This document shows positions 1 through 10,905 of a stretch of DNA of 64,000 nt, piece after piece. A program made the translations under genes and the position numbers. Where the stretch lies: contig CAKMRJ010003334.1 in NCBI GenBank assembly GCA_928212115.1, positions 18,354,113-18,418,112 of the forward strand, written 5' to 3'. The stretch is from Lactuca virosa (taxonomy: Eukaryota > Streptophyta > Magnoliopsida > Asterales > Asteraceae). Positions within the stretch are counted from its first letter, which is position 1. Every line of letters starts with the position of its first letter. Under the pieces are notes generated by a model. The model was not told where the DNA came from, searched no databases, and saw only the letters and a list, made by a program, of their open reading frames with translations.

Positions 1-53
1 CAAACGAGAGAGAAAGAAAGTAGAAGGTGTAAGGAATGAAAGGGTCTTGATCG

Positions 54-64
54 CTATTTATAGG
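54..64 (-). promoter_or_regulatory. TATA box of the left-edge LTR
   Basis: The minus strand reads CCTATAAATAG. It lies directly downstream (minus sense) of the TTCACG/CGTGAA dyad cluster, as in the LTRs of element A and solo LTR D. Confidence 0.55.
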
Positions 65-78
65 CTGTTCTGGGCCCA

Positions 79-210
79 TTCACGTCGTGAACATGATAGG
101 TTCGCGTCGTGAACTTCTATGAGTCATCCCGTAGCTTTAACGCGTTTTTTCTAGCCTCGATTAGTGTCTCTGACACGTTTCACGTCGTGAACTTCATGTT
201 CACGTCGTGA
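79..210. repeat. Iterated TTCACG-T-CGTGAA dyads
   Basis: Four copies of a short odd-centred palindrome occur at about 79-92, 100-114 (one arm TTCGCG), 179-192 and 199-210. The arms are TTCACG and CGTGAA around one central base. All lie upstream of the minus-strand TATA box at 54-64. Confidence 0.8.
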
Positions 211-614
211 CTTAAGGCGGCTAGGGTTTCTGCCACGTCTCATGCCCTTAGACAGCTACATCTTCGGAAGGCCATAACTTTTGCATACGAGCTCCGTTTT
301 TGACGTTCTTTATATCCACGCAAAGGTGGAGACGTACTCTACAACTTTCTTTTAGAAACCTAAGGCTAAAAAGTAGTCTATCATAAACTCACTTTTTACG
401 ATTCCCGGTGTCGTGCCTGTTTTGTCGCGAAACTTCGACATGTCATAACTTCTTCGTTATAACTCGGATTTCGACGTTCTTTATATGTACGGAAACCTTG
501 TGACATATACTAAAACGTAGTTAAGATTATTTATTCTAAACAATCCTCTATTAAAAAGTCATTTTTGACGCTTATCGTCTCTAAATTGACTAGCCCGAAT
601 CTACGGGCGTTACA

Positions 615-746
615 AAAAGAGGCTCACACAAGCTACACAAGGATTAGGGTTTTGAAACACAGGTCGGGGAGGATGGAGGCTGAATATGGGGAGGCCTCAA
701 GGGACATAAGGTCCTTAAATAGGGGCTCAACCCTAAAAAAGTAGGG
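615..746 (-). mobile_element. Relic of a minus-strand TACGCCC-family LTR, piece 1
   Basis: Removing the solo LTR at 747-2510 with one copy of its duplication joins this piece to 2516-2602. Read on the minus strand, the join gives TACGCCC/CGTAC dyads, then a TATA-like CCCCTATTTAAGG (713-725), then leader-like sequence. This is the same order as in solo LTR D (dyads 56533-56848, TATA 56865). No coding sequence is seen. The assignment as an old LTR is inference from that shared layout. Confidence 0.5.
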
Positions 747-1025
747 TGTAACATCCGGGTTCGAGAAGCTTCATATTTCGAGAATTCTAGGCATGAAAGT
801 GATCAAGTTAGGGCCTTGGACTTTAAGGTTTTGGGTTTTAGACCTAATTGAGTGTGGGTTATATAGGTTATGTGATCCAGGCTTTCGGTTTTTGTGCTTT
901 GGAGTTCAAGGGTATAATGGTAAAAGTGATGCTTCATATCTTTTCTTGAATTAAGGATTCTAGTTCGTAAGGTTTTAAGTCAAAGCAGATTAGTGGGGAT
1001 TGTAGGGTTTTCATTACCTTTTTGA

Positions 1026-1035
1026 GTATATAAAG
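1026..1035 (+). promoter_or_regulatory. TATA box of the solo LTR
   Basis: GTATATAAAG about 280 bp into the LTR, followed by a leader-like region; position is typical of U3/R in these LTRs. Confidence 0.5.
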
Positions 1036-2049
1036 AACGTCGGAAACCCTTCTTATCTCCAACATCCCTCCTCTAAAGCAATTCTCTCGAAAACCTTTGC
1101 CCCATTTGTGAGATTCTTGATCCTGTGAGTGTTTTAAAGTGTTCTTAGTGCATCTTGGAGAAGAAGGATCTCATAGGAGAACTTTTGGTTGGCTTGGCGC
1201 GTGTAGATCCAAACATTGTTCAGCTTGATCTTTCTTCTGGAAGTATAAAGCTTCAAACTTGATGGTTCTTTAATGTATATCTAGCTTTAGGTTATGTTAT
1301 GAGCATGTTTTGGTCCCATGGTTTGGAACTTGTGAGTAGACGTTACTCCAGAACCTTTGAGCCTCATTTCCAGTCATTTCTGAGGTCATTAAGCCATAAA
1401 AATTGAATCTTGATGGGTATATCTCTTCCATACATTAATTAGCGGTCCTTTAGTGAAGTTATGAATTTAGGGCTATTGTATGGACCCCATTAAGCCATCC
1501 AAAGTCATGAAGTCAGGAACTTTATGATTGAAGACGTCCCTTAGAATCAGATGTGGGTGTTGGGATTTAGGTCTTAACGTATTAAAAATATTAGAGTTGA
1601 GTTTAGGCAACAATGAATTACAATGGGTGTGCCCTCTTGGTATGCTGCACGTAACGAGTTTTAGCCTGTTAACCATCTCTTCGAACACGTAGTAAGCGGG
1701 GCGTACTCACCAGATGCCCTTATGGGCTATATTGGGCTTTGGGTCATTTTGGGTATGGGCCATGATTTGTTGGGCCAAGTATGGGAAGGGTAAAATAGTC
1801 TTTTACCCCTTAGCATGATAGGATATTATTGGACCTTTGATTAGGGGTTATTAACCTAATTATTGATTAGGATTGATCTTGGATATGTTCAGTGTGAGAA
1901 ATCGTGGTAGCAGCAGCTCGATTGTGAGATTTATTGATATCAAATTGAGGTGAGTTGCCTCATTGTACCCGTGGGTCGAAGAAACCAATGTCGGGCCATA
2001 AGGATATGTTGTGTAGGATGTTAGCTGTCTTTGTGACTTTTTCATTGTA

Positions 2050-2243
2050 TGATGGGCTGGGCCCAAGGGCATGAATGTAGGGATGGGCTCATTTGCATTA
2101 GTGGGTTAGGCCCATTGTATGTTGGGTTAGGCCCATTATATGATAGGCTAGGCCTAGTTGTATGCTGGGCTGGGCCTATTGATTAGGAAGAGCTAGGCAT
2201 ATTATTATGGGTTGGGCCTAATGTGCGGGCTAGGCCCGATGAT
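2050..2243 (+). repeat. Degenerate tandem array in the solo LTR
   Basis: About seven diverged units around the core GGGTTAGGCCCATTGTAT, for example at 2103-2120 and 2123-2140. Related units contain GGGCTGGGCC and GGCTAGGCC. The array stops just before the block GGGGAACTCACTAAGC at 2265. Arrays in the LTRs of B and F hold the same place. Confidence 0.7.
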
Positions 2244-2515
2244 ATGTATGGTATGTGGTATTTTGGGGAACTCACTAAGCTTTGTGCTTACAACTTTATG
2301 GTTATGGTTTGACGTACTTCTAGTTCAAAAGGGAAGGACCGACATGACCGCACAACATCCCCCAGTGTTTTATTCCGCAGTAGCTGTTAATGACTTTACT
2401 CTGATGTTTAAATATTATTTTTCACCTTGAATGTTTTTGGAAACAAATCGTTGTATGGACTAATGTTTTAAAAATGAAATTTTTTTCCCTGAGATTTTCG
2501 GGACGTTACATAGGG

Positions 2516-2602
2516 TTAAGGATCTGCATGAGTACGCCCTGCGTACTCCTTACGTACGCCCGACGTACTTGACGAATTCGGTGTCCAAATTACATGACCT
2601 AC
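2516..2602 (-). mobile_element. Relic of a minus-strand TACGCCC-family LTR, piece 2
   Basis: Contains AGTACGCCCTGCGTACT (2532-2548) and GTACGCCCGACGTAC (2555-2569), the same dyads that are iterated in solo LTR D. It lies between the solo LTR and element A. A's right flank (21012 on) continues with another TACGCCC-like stretch. The piece therefore looks like the target into which both inserted. Confidence 0.5.
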
Positions 2603-2980
2603 TATAACTCCCATGTTTCGAGGCTAAGAATTGATACAATGATGTAATGGTTAGGGTCAACAAATGTAACTTATTTTGAAGTAATAAAAAGACAGTCGAA
2701 AACGGAGTCCGTATGTAGAAGTTATGAATTTTACACGGTCGTTAAACAGTGTAATCTTCTCATACTGTTAAATTTAAAATCGGTCGAGAATTAGCCAATG
2801 AAGTCAAAAGGAGAGTTGTAGATCTTGTAAATACCCACGCGTGGATATAAAGAATGTCGAAAACGTAGTTCGTATGCGAAATTCACAGGGTTTAGATGTC
2901 AGAAGGGTGCTGTTGTGAAGTGGGTGACGTGGCGTAATATGAGCTATTGCTTTCTCCCCACCAGATGTCGACAAGTGGCA

Positions 2981-3060
2981 CCAACTCGACGAGTTGGAAC
3001 AGAAACTTGACAAGTTTGGGGCCAGAAACTCGACGAGTTGGGTCATAAACTCGACGAGTT
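2981..3060. repeat. Iterated AACTCG-A-CGAGTT dyads in A's 5' LTR
   Basis: Four palindromes: CCAACTCGACGAGTTGG (2981-2997), AAACTTGACAAGTTT (3003-3017), then AACTCGACGAGTT at 3027-3039 and 3048-3060. The second has C to T on one arm and G to A on the other, so symmetry is kept. The 3' LTR keeps only about two, at 19688-19704 and a decayed copy near 19733. Confidence 0.85.
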
Positions 3061-3074
3061 CATCACTTTTCCAG

Positions 3075-3086
3075 CCTATAAATACC
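3075..3086 (+). promoter_or_regulatory. TATA box of A's 5' LTR
   Basis: CCTATAAATACC, 14 bp downstream of the last AACTCGACGAGTT dyad. The matching copy in the 3' LTR is at 19761-19772. Confidence 0.7.
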
Positions 3087-4465
3087 ACCTGAGAGTTCCT
3101 TCATTTCTCACACCTTAAACCCATTCTTCTTCTCTCTACTCACTCTCTAAACCCTACCAAACACACCCAAAGCCTAGGAAACTTGCCTAGCAATAGAAGA
3201 AAGCCCCAGAGTGCCAGAAGGATCCAAGAAAAAGAGTTTTTCGGTTCGGAAACTCTGCCCCCACAGAGTCCAATTTTCAAGCAATCCTCCCGGATTCGTC
3301 GAAGCGAAGCGTTGTCCAAGTTGGAATCACCACCTTATCAAGTGAGTGCATAGTTACTTTCATATTACACATAGATATGAAGTATTTTATATAAATTACG
3401 TGCTATGTGTGCATATTATTTGTTTACTTGAGATCTATGATGGGTGAAAGATTTAAACTTCCTTTTTCAGATCTAAACTGTATACGTATTTTATATCTTG
3501 AGATCTGTGCCGGATGAAAGATTAAAACTTTTTTTTTTCAAATCTAAACTGTATATGTATTTTATATCTTGAGATCTGTGTTGGATGAAAGATTTAAACT
3601 TTTTTTATCACATCTAAACTATATATATGTATTTTATATCTTGAGATCTGTGCTGCATGAACGATTTATACATGTTTTAAATGATTTAAATTGTATATGT
3701 ATTTTATATCTATGAAAATGTTGGGTAAAACATGGGTAGATGAAATAGTTGATGTGTGATAAAATGATGAGAGGCCTCGATATTGACGGTGATCCAGTCA
3801 TCTAGCGGAGTATAGATGACGACCACAGACTATTATAGAGAGTCCAGTGGAATGCTAGCAGGCTTGCAACATGTAGGTGTTTGTGAACGATGTGTTCACC
3901 GGTGTACTCCATCCCCCTCATAGTTGCCTTACGGACATTTATTGCTGAGGAACCCCCTTAGTAGTAGTGTATATCCCGATGAAATTCCTTAGGATAGGTC
4001 CCTTATGATAGATGTTTTAGGGACGTAAAGTGAGGATAACGAGAACAGGTAACCGGTTTGATTTATTGGATGAAGTTAATAAACTTAACTATTGTGGGTT
4101 GAAAACCTTATGTGCTCACCAGGCTCCCAAGCCCGACCCACTCAGTTTCTTGTATTACAGGTAGTGACACAAGAGCATAGATGCGAAGATCTGATGAAAG
4201 ATTATGGATTATAGGCCAGTAGAAATAAATGGAATATTTGTAAGGCCTATGTTGTTTTTGTTTATGCGTTTGATCTGTATTGACAATGACATACCGAGGT
4301 TTGTAATTTAATGAAAATACATTTGTTCAGAAATGCTATGATAAATTCTTTATCATATTTTTGGGAACAAATTCCGCAACATATTTCTTTAAAAGATACT
4401 CTGATTTTCAAAATAAAGCATAAACTAATTGGTCTTTTCTGGCCGTGAAATTTAGGGATGTCACA

Positions 4466-4480
4466 GTTGGTATCAGAGCA
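4466..4480 (+). promoter_or_regulatory. Primer binding site of element A
   Basis: GTTGGTATCAGAGCA abuts the end of the 5' LTR. TGGTATCAGAGC is complementary to the 3' end of plant initiator tRNA-Met, the usual primer for minus-strand DNA synthesis in Gypsy and Copia elements. Confidence 0.88.
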
Positions 4481-4860
4481 TTAGTTTAAGTGAACTAGGA
4501 ATTTGTAGGATTTCTAGACTTAAACTTAGAATGCTAAGCAATGATTGTGAGATGAGTGTCTACTATATCTTAGACACAAGCACTAGTTTATTTTAGGAAA
4601 GATGCCTAAAAATGCTTTTATTTGCTAAATGCTTTATGTTATAGCTATAAAGATGCCTTATATGCTATTATTTGTTCGGATCTATGGTCTCCTGCCGACC
4701 GGATCTGGAAACTTTATGTGTTCAGATTTCTAAATGTTTAATTACGGTATTAGAACTGGCATGTAACTTTTCGGAGTGATAAGGAGATTTATACGCCTAA
4801 TTCCCCTATCTAAATTCTCGTCGCTGCACACCGAACGTCTGATTTGGTGTATTGATCGAC
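4481..4860 (+). other. Untranslated leader of element A
   Basis: 380 bp between the PBS and the gag start, with no open frame of note. It contains two loosely similar T-rich stretches (about 4590-4670). Nothing further recognised. Confidence 0.5.
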
Positions 4861-5575
4861 ATGGTGGAAACTCGAAGCGCATTCGGAAACGCTAATAGAA
4901 ATGCTAATGCTAATCAACGGCCTGTGATTGAGCGTGCACCAGAGGTTGCAGCTGCACCCAAGCGAATAACGATGGCAGGAGTCCAAGCAATGATTCGCGC
5001 TATGATGGCCGAACAAAGGGAGGATATGAGGTAAATGTTGCTTAATAGGGATGAACCTACTATACCTATTGTACAACCTGAACTGAATGAGGGTCAGTCA
5101 GAAGAAGGAAACTATAGTAGAACCGTTGGCCAAGATGAACCACCAGTGGTTAGAAGAAATAACCAAGACGAAGGGATTGAAAGAAACGAATGCAAGTACA
5201 AAGACTTCACGGCTTGAAAACCATCAACTTTTACTGGGAAAGAAGATCCAATCGGAGTTATGAACTGAATCTCTGAAATGGAGTTGGATTTCATAACGTG
5301 TGGTTGCAAGGTCAAGCTACAAACCACTTATACAATGCGTCAGTTTATAGGTGGTGTCGTTCACTGGTGGAACACCTTGGGAAAGACCATAAGGCCTGAG
5401 CCACTACAACAGACATGGGCAAAGTTCTTGGTCCACTTTAAACGCAAGTTCTGCTCAGCCCAAAACATGCTAGAACTAGAGAATCAGTTTCTGACACTGA
5501 AGAAGGGTATCATGTCCATTGATGAGTATACCAATGCCATCACAAACAAAATTGGAGTTTGCTTTACGCATTGTC
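4861..5575 (+). pseudogene. Element A gag, N-terminal part (broken)
   Basis: Gag would form the capsid-like particle. The frame opens at 4861 (MVETRSAFGNANRNANAN), a start typical of plant chromovirus gag. It meets stops at about 5035, 5215 and 5266 and resumes each time. The core retains the capsid pattern: the region 5278-5575 reads ...GGVVHWWNTLGKTI... then FLVHFKRKFC..., LENQFLTLKKGIMSIDEY. These match the 'retrotransposon gag' signature of a Trp pair followed by F..FK.KFC. Element B interrupts it at 5575, and the C-terminal half resumes at 15441. Multiple stops make it non-functional. Confidence 0.85.
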
Positions 5576-5869
5576 TGTAACACCCATAAAAATCAAGCCA
5601 ATTTAAAACTTTTTCAAACATTCAAAAGCCATTAGTTATTACAAAAATGATTTCAAAATAGTTTAATATCAGAGTATCCCAGAAACCATAAGTCCAATTC
5701 ACGAGGATGTGTAGGATCACGCCTTCGCCTTGCCGAACATCTCAAGCACCTGAACCAATAAAAATGAAACCGTAAGCACACAGCTTAGTGAGTTCCCCCA
5801 AGATACCGATACATAACAATAGTGCACATAATAACAACATGTAATGGGTCCACAGATCTACAGTCTGGA

Positions 5870-6215
5870 TTATCCCCTGGGCCCACAGTGTGAGTATGGC
5901 TTGCCTTCCAGGCCCACAACTCACATCTGGCTTGCCTCCGAGCCCACATCATAAGTCTGGATTGCTCTCGAGCCCACAACTTATGACTGGCTTGCCCCCT
6001 GCAGTCCTAAGACTGAAATATAACTGATCAGCCCTCAGTGCGAGTCTAGCATGCTCCCCTGGCCCTCAGCCCGCAACTGGAATGCTCTAATACCCTTAAG
6101 CCCTCAGTACGAGTCTGGTATACCACTCGGTCCTCAACTTATATCTGGTATGCTAGGGAGACATCAGTACGAGTCTGGTATGCCTTCCCGGCCCTCAGCT
6201 CATATCTGGCATACT
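5870..6215 (-). repeat. Degenerate tandem array in B's left LTR
   Basis: Plus strand shows about nine units of roughly 35-40 bp built on 'agcccacaNctNANgNctggNttgcc' and 'cctcagtacgagtctggtat'. The best copies are 6082-6121 and 6161-6200. The equivalent array in the right LTR is at about 12745-13085. On the element's sense strand the array lies just upstream of GGGGAACTCACTAAGC. Confidence 0.75.
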
Positions 6216-7499
6216 CCAAGATTTGTTGGTCACCGCACGAAGCAGTGCAGCCTCAACCCTACCCACATAACATGTCTATATATACAACTAATGGCACATA
6301 CAGATAATCAAGAATTAACACAGGTAGTCCTACAGATCTACCTAACTAGCATAGCAAACTAGCATGCATAATCATCTCATATTCAACACGTAATCAACTA
6401 CTGGGATATCAAATCCAATGGGCCGACCTTGGTGCCTTAGACCCCTTATTATAGTGAGGATAACTCACCTGGCACTGCTGAAGTCCCGCAGATAACACTC
6501 CAGCTGCTGGTTGACAGATTCCCGAACTGTCAACATCAAACAATACCCCATTAATAATTGGGTTCCAAGCCCAAGGTCCAACTCACACTCCAAAGGCCCA
6601 AAAGTCAAGTAATGGGCCAAAGCCCAACATATAGCCTAATTTTCCAAATTGGGCCCAGACCTCTACATGGTCTTTCCTTAAGGCCCTTCCAATTATTGTA
6701 GTCCAAACTCTTGGTATTCCCATGGCCCAATATCACATAATCATAAATGCCCAATTATGGCCCATCTATGGCCCAATTTTCCAAATTGGGCCCAATTCTC
6801 TCACATGGGACTTACCCTAAAGTTCATCCAATTATTTTGGTCCATTTACTTGTTCTTGGATAGGCCATCAATAGTCCAATCACCAAAGCCCAATATGAAG
6901 GCCCAACTCAAGGCCCAAGTGAAATTAGGGTTTCCACATGAAATGACGATTAGGGTTAAGTGTTTCTTACTTAACCCATTAGGGACTTAATCCATTAAGT
7001 CCAATATTGCCTTAGGTTAATTTACCAATGATTATTAATTAATATTTTAAGTTTACGAAATACTTCCCGTGCGTGTCCCGATCAATCCCCAAAATTAGGG
7101 TTTCATGACATTAGGGTTTTCCAAACCCTAATTAGGGTTTCCAATCCAATACTAGCCCATTAGTCATTTGGTTGGGCTTTTAGGTCAACTTGGGCTTCAT
7201 TGGGCCCATTAGGGTTTCATTGGACCCACTAGGGTTTCATTGGGCCCACTTTGTCCAAGCATCCCCAAACGAGTCAAAACGCAAACGAGGCACACCGCCA
7301 CCCAACACGGCGGCTGGTGGCGGCAGGAGGAGGCAGCCACCACCTCACGGTGCTGGTGGTGGTTTATTTTTCGTTCCCGATCACACAACATTACACACAC
7401 TTAAAGCAATGCAGTACACACCTAAAGTACACAGAAAACTCACACATAGCCACCACCCTACGGTGGCTTGTGGTGGCAGAAATGATTTCAATGCATCAA

Positions 7500-7524
7500 C
7501 CACCATGGTCGGCGACCATGGTGG
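7500..7524. repeat. Perfect 12-bp-arm dyad in B's left LTR
   Basis: Arm CCACCATGGTCG (7500-7511), one central G, then the exact reverse complement (7513-7524). It is conserved at 14344-14368 in the other LTR. It lies downstream of the TATA box in element sense, so it would be a stable hairpin in RNA. Confidence 0.85.
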
Positions 7525-8211
7525 GTTTTTTCCTCATTCTCCAGCAAAGAAATCACACCCACGAACTTGAAGCAGCAGCCCATTTGTACCCACGTGAAAC
7601 ACGAACACGACAACCCCTTCGTGCTGGTGAACGACGGAACAACAACGGCTAACGATGGCATGAAACGGCGGCAGAAGCGGCGGTGATTTTCGACGACAGC
7701 CACCACCTCACGGTAGTGGCGATGATTTCCCGTGATCCCGTGCCCAACAACACATCAACACACGCTCACACATCTTCAACACGCGAGTTTCTATCGGAAA
7801 AAGCGTCCAATCTCAGCCACCTCCCCCACGGTGGCGCATGGCAGTCGGAGAAGGACACTAGTCGCAACAGCTGCCCGGAAATGGCGATGACAGCGATTGC
7901 AGCGGCAGGTGAAGACAGTGAAGAGCAATGCAGTGTCACCGGTTAATGAGGAAACGATGCTCGCCAACCCAAGCGGTTCACAGCTTCACTAGCGAGGGAC
8001 AGCGGCAGCGACCTCGCCTCGTGGTTTTCCGGCGACCCACATAAAAGTCTTGTTGCTCACGACATCATTTCGACAGTAGGGCAGCGGATGGTGGCGCTTG
8101 AACTCGACTAAGCGGCGGCCGGTGATGGGGATACGAGGTTGGCGGCGCCGGAGGTGTCAACGTGAGGGTGACGGCTGAATGGGGTATTAGGGTTAGGGTT
8201 ACGGAGGGCTA

Positions 8212-8226
8212 AGGGTTTTATACTCG
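8212..8226 (-). promoter_or_regulatory. TATA box of B's left LTR
   Basis: The minus strand reads GTATAAAACCCTTAG about 365 bp from the LTR start, followed by CT-rich leader. The right-LTR copy is near 15056-15070. Confidence 0.5.
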
Positions 8227-8591
8227 ACTCATGCAAACTTTGGCCCATAATGACAGAAATGGCCCTTCATTTTCCTTTTTCTTTCAATTTAAATCCTTAA
8301 ATTACCATTTAAACCCCTCCTTCTGAAACCCTTACAAATCAAGTCTGAAACCTTACTAATCAACCCTTGCTTCCATAAATCTTTACATAATAAGTCTAAA
8401 TAATACCAAACAACCCCTCCTCTTACAAAACCTTTTCAAAATAAGTCCCTTAATTACACTTTAACCCCTGAACTACCATCCCAATAATTATTATTTGATT
8501 TTGGGCTATAATAATATAAAATAATAATAAAATTACTTCTCGGGGTTCCGGGTTCATTATTTAAGCATTATATTTTAAACGGGATGTTACA

Positions 8592-8625
8592 AATCTCCCT
8601 CACTTAAATTTGATTTCGTCCTCGA
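8592..8625 (-). promoter_or_regulatory. Polypurine tract region of element B
   Basis: The minus strand reads AAATTTAAGTGAGGGAGATT directly before the LTR start TGTAACATCCCG. This is where plus-strand DNA synthesis would be primed, and it fixes B's orientation as minus. Confidence 0.75.
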
Positions 8626-10905
8626 AATCGTTTCTTATCATTCCTTACACGCCAACAACTTGAACTACTTTGCTATAACCCGGAGCATAACCCTAGCCTT
8701 TCCAAGGCAACCGTAACCAACCCTCGCAGGGATCTAAAACCTGCAAATAAACGAATCCCTTGCAATATGATCACATTTACTCAATCCGAAATTTTAAGTT
8801 TGGAGATGGTCTGGCTCCCTGACAGACCGCCCATATTGGATCGTTGCCGAATTCATTGCACTTAACTCCCAACCGGCTACTCAACTTCTGATAACATGAG
8901 GTTCTCACCAGAAAGCATAACCACAAATCACACACTGCTACCTATAACTCTTTTCTTAACAAGAGATTAGGTACTCCTTCAAGAGAAAACCGTTTTGACA
9001 ACCAAATCCCAGGGATATAATGAACAATGGGATGTAAAATGGGAGATGATCCCTTTCAGGATTGACAAGATAAAGCTTCCTTTATCCCCAGGACCAATAT
9101 ACATATATCCACCGGCTCATAAGCATGAACACTCATACCTGGCCCAATCAGCCTCGGGCTGGAATACCAGGCATGCCTACGATGGGTCCAGTCATCCTTA
9201 GGATGGAATACCCTCGTATCATGCACATGTTTGGCCCAATCAGCCCTCAGGTTGGCATACCAAACACGTCAGGTCCAATCAATCATAAGGTCCGGTCATC
9301 CTCGGGATGGAATACCCTAGATCAGAATACCACTATATACGAAACTCGGGTCTAAACTCATAACTTGAGGTTCAAGGACCTACTCTTGCATTTCGCACCA
9401 AATTTTCTGATTCCTCGCAGCCGACTACGGCTCGCCCGAACCTGAACGATGTGTCCATTCTGACAGCGCTCTAACAGAAGAAATGAACTACTAAGATCTC
9501 TAGGCCCACATCCTATGACTGGAATACCCCTACAAGGTCCTCAGCATAGGTCTGGATTGCCTTTGAGCCCACATCATGAGTCTGGTATGCCCTACCTGGG
9601 CCTCAGCTCATTACTGGAATGCTCCTGATAAACTATCAACATTGTCTAAAAGAAAAGGCCTAACCAACGTCTTTCACAACACCAACCAACGCCACGATGC
9701 TGAAATCCCACCATGCACGATTCACCTATAGAAAAAGTTGCTACCCAATCAAAATCCTACAAATCCATGGTCGTACGTGACCCTAGAATAGGATGATCGT
9801 CGCACTCTAGATCTAATTTACAGACTATAACTTAGACTTGATCAAACACGTAAGCCAAACCAACCCTATTGCCACCTTGAATACCCACCGATACACACGA
9901 AGAATCACTACCATGCACATATTTAGGAATCCCTAACTCCATATTCACTCGCCACAAGGCCCATACTTGATCGAGACTGATCTGATTCTACTAATACAGA
10001 ACTAGTACGAGAAGACTTCCACGATTATCCCGAAGGTTACCGAAACCCAAGTCTGATACGAATCAAAATTCCATTCCATCATCGAGGGAAAACATACCCC
10101 AAAGACTTAGGAACATAAACACACTACACAAGAGAATTGGTGACGCATTCCTAGCTTCTCAACTGCCGCCTCTTGAATTCCTTCGAAGAATTCCCTCTTC
10201 CTAATAGGTTCACTGATTAACGCCTGTACGACCATTCTGGAAACCACAACCTGAACAGCAACAGACAAAACCTTCAATGGCTGACGCTCAACCTGGGAAT
10301 TCCCAATTCTCCCCCACTTAGAACACTAATCACCACTCACTGGTGTGAAATCGAAACCTAACTTAACCGAAAAGCCCTGATGCTTGAATGATCCCACACT
10401 CAAATCTTGAAGACCAAAAGATAGATGCTCCAACTAATACTTCAGCAACAAGCTATTTCCCTTGGCTCTTTCATCCGCCAATCAATAACGATCACTACAA
10501 CCGCTGAATCCTGACAATGCTGAATACCCATCCTGTGGGGCCCTGTCCGCAGGCCTCCCACATAATACCCTTCTTCCCAAAGTTCTCTAAACAAATCTCT
10601 CGCTCTCGGGCTCTAGAAATCATATCATTCAGGGTCTCGCACCCTCACTCACTCACTAGCTCAATCGCACTCATCTGAACTGTAGTAGCTGAAGCAACCT
10701 CTGCCCTAAACCGGCTACAACAACTCCCAAGACATAGTCTCAAATCCTGAAAGTGCAATAGATCGCACAACCCATCCTTACTGCCCGATACAAGAGATCC
10801 AAGACGAATCAGATCTTAGCTCCTACAGGTCGGAACGGTAATTGCATACGCCTCTTAAGATACTCATGCCACATCGACCCACCTGCGCTCACCAACGCTG
10901 AAATA
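8626..10905 (-). other. Non-coding interior of element B, with LTR-like repeat units
   Basis: No open frame with pol similarity. Stretches at 9115-9330 and 9500-9625 contain units such as 'ggcccaatcagcc', 'ggatggaataccct' and 'tgagtctggtatgcc', similar to the arrays in B's own LTR and to the array in F's LTR. The rest is unrecognised. Confidence 0.6.

Larger units (their letters stand above)
1..614 (-). mobile_element. Ty3/Gypsy LTR, partial (minus strand, runs off left edge)
   Basis: On the minus strand this begins TGTAACGCCCGTAG at 614 and reads leftward past the window edge. It holds iterated TTCACGTCGTGAA dyads (79-210) followed by a TATA box (54-64), the order of an LTR promoter (U3). 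The phrase 'cataacttcttcgttataactcggatttcgacgttctttata' type repeats (about 265-500) resemble stretches in the LTRs of elements A and E. No polypurine tract lies to its right, so position 615 should be outside flank. It is either a solo LTR or the 5' LTR of an element lying to the left. Confidence 0.75.
747..2510 (+). mobile_element. Solo Ty3/Gypsy-type LTR with 5-bp target duplication
   Basis: The segment starts TGTAACATCCGGG and ends GGGACGTTACA, so TGTAAC and GTTACA form terminal inverted repeats. It is flanked by taggg at 742-746 and again at 2511-2515. No PBS, polypurine tract or coding region is attached. This is what remains after recombination between the two LTRs of a full element. 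The length (1764 bp) is almost the same as F's LTR once the Copia insertion is removed. It holds a TATA box near 1026, a degenerate array (2050-2243) and the block GGGGAACTCACTAAGCTTTG (2265-2284). Confidence 0.9.
2603..4465 (+). repeat. Element A 5' LTR
   Basis: Starts TATAACTCCC (TG changed to TA) and ends GATGTCACA. Relative to the 3' LTR it lacks about 500 bp (positions equivalent to about 18894-19394), with an ATAAA microhomology at the joint near 2685. The dyad cluster and TATA box are retained. Around 3430-3710 it carries about four repeats of a unit with 'ttgagatctgtg' and 'gtatatgtattttatat'. Confidence 0.9.
5576..8591 (-). repeat. Element B left (3') LTR
   Basis: The plus strand starts TGTAACACCCATAAAAATC and ends CGGGATGTTACA. 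It holds (in plus coordinates) the block complementary to GGGGAACTCACTAAGC at 5782-5800, a degenerate array (5870-6215), TATA at 8212-8226, and a 12-bp-arm dyad at 7500-7524. Overlapping open frames at 7190-7652 are chance frames in G+C-rich U5-like sequence. Confidence 0.9.

Noticed and set aside
79..210. CRISPR-like look of evenly spaced short palindromes (also 2981-3060 and 56533-56848)
   Set aside because: Repeats are about 13-17 bp, spacing is irregular and short, the context is plant LTR promoters, and there are no cas genes.
2212..2430. 72-codon open frame in the solo LTR
   Set aside because: Runs through the tandem array and the LTR end region; no domain, and not kept in related LTRs.
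4810..5076. 88-codon minus frame with a run of Ser-Ile repeats
   Set aside because: Antisense shadow of the Asn/Ala-rich start of A's gag.
7190..7652. Overlapping open frames of 126 and 133 codons (and counterparts at 14103-14496)
   Set aside because: They lie inside B's LTRs, in two overlapping frames of G+C-rich repeat sequence, change length between the two LTR copies, and show no known domain.
8180..8215. TTAGGG-like repeats (also 7090-7140 and 15030-15060), possible interstitial telomere
   Set aside because: Only two or three units (ttagggttagggtt), not the plant TTTAGGG array; these are common words in this LTR family.
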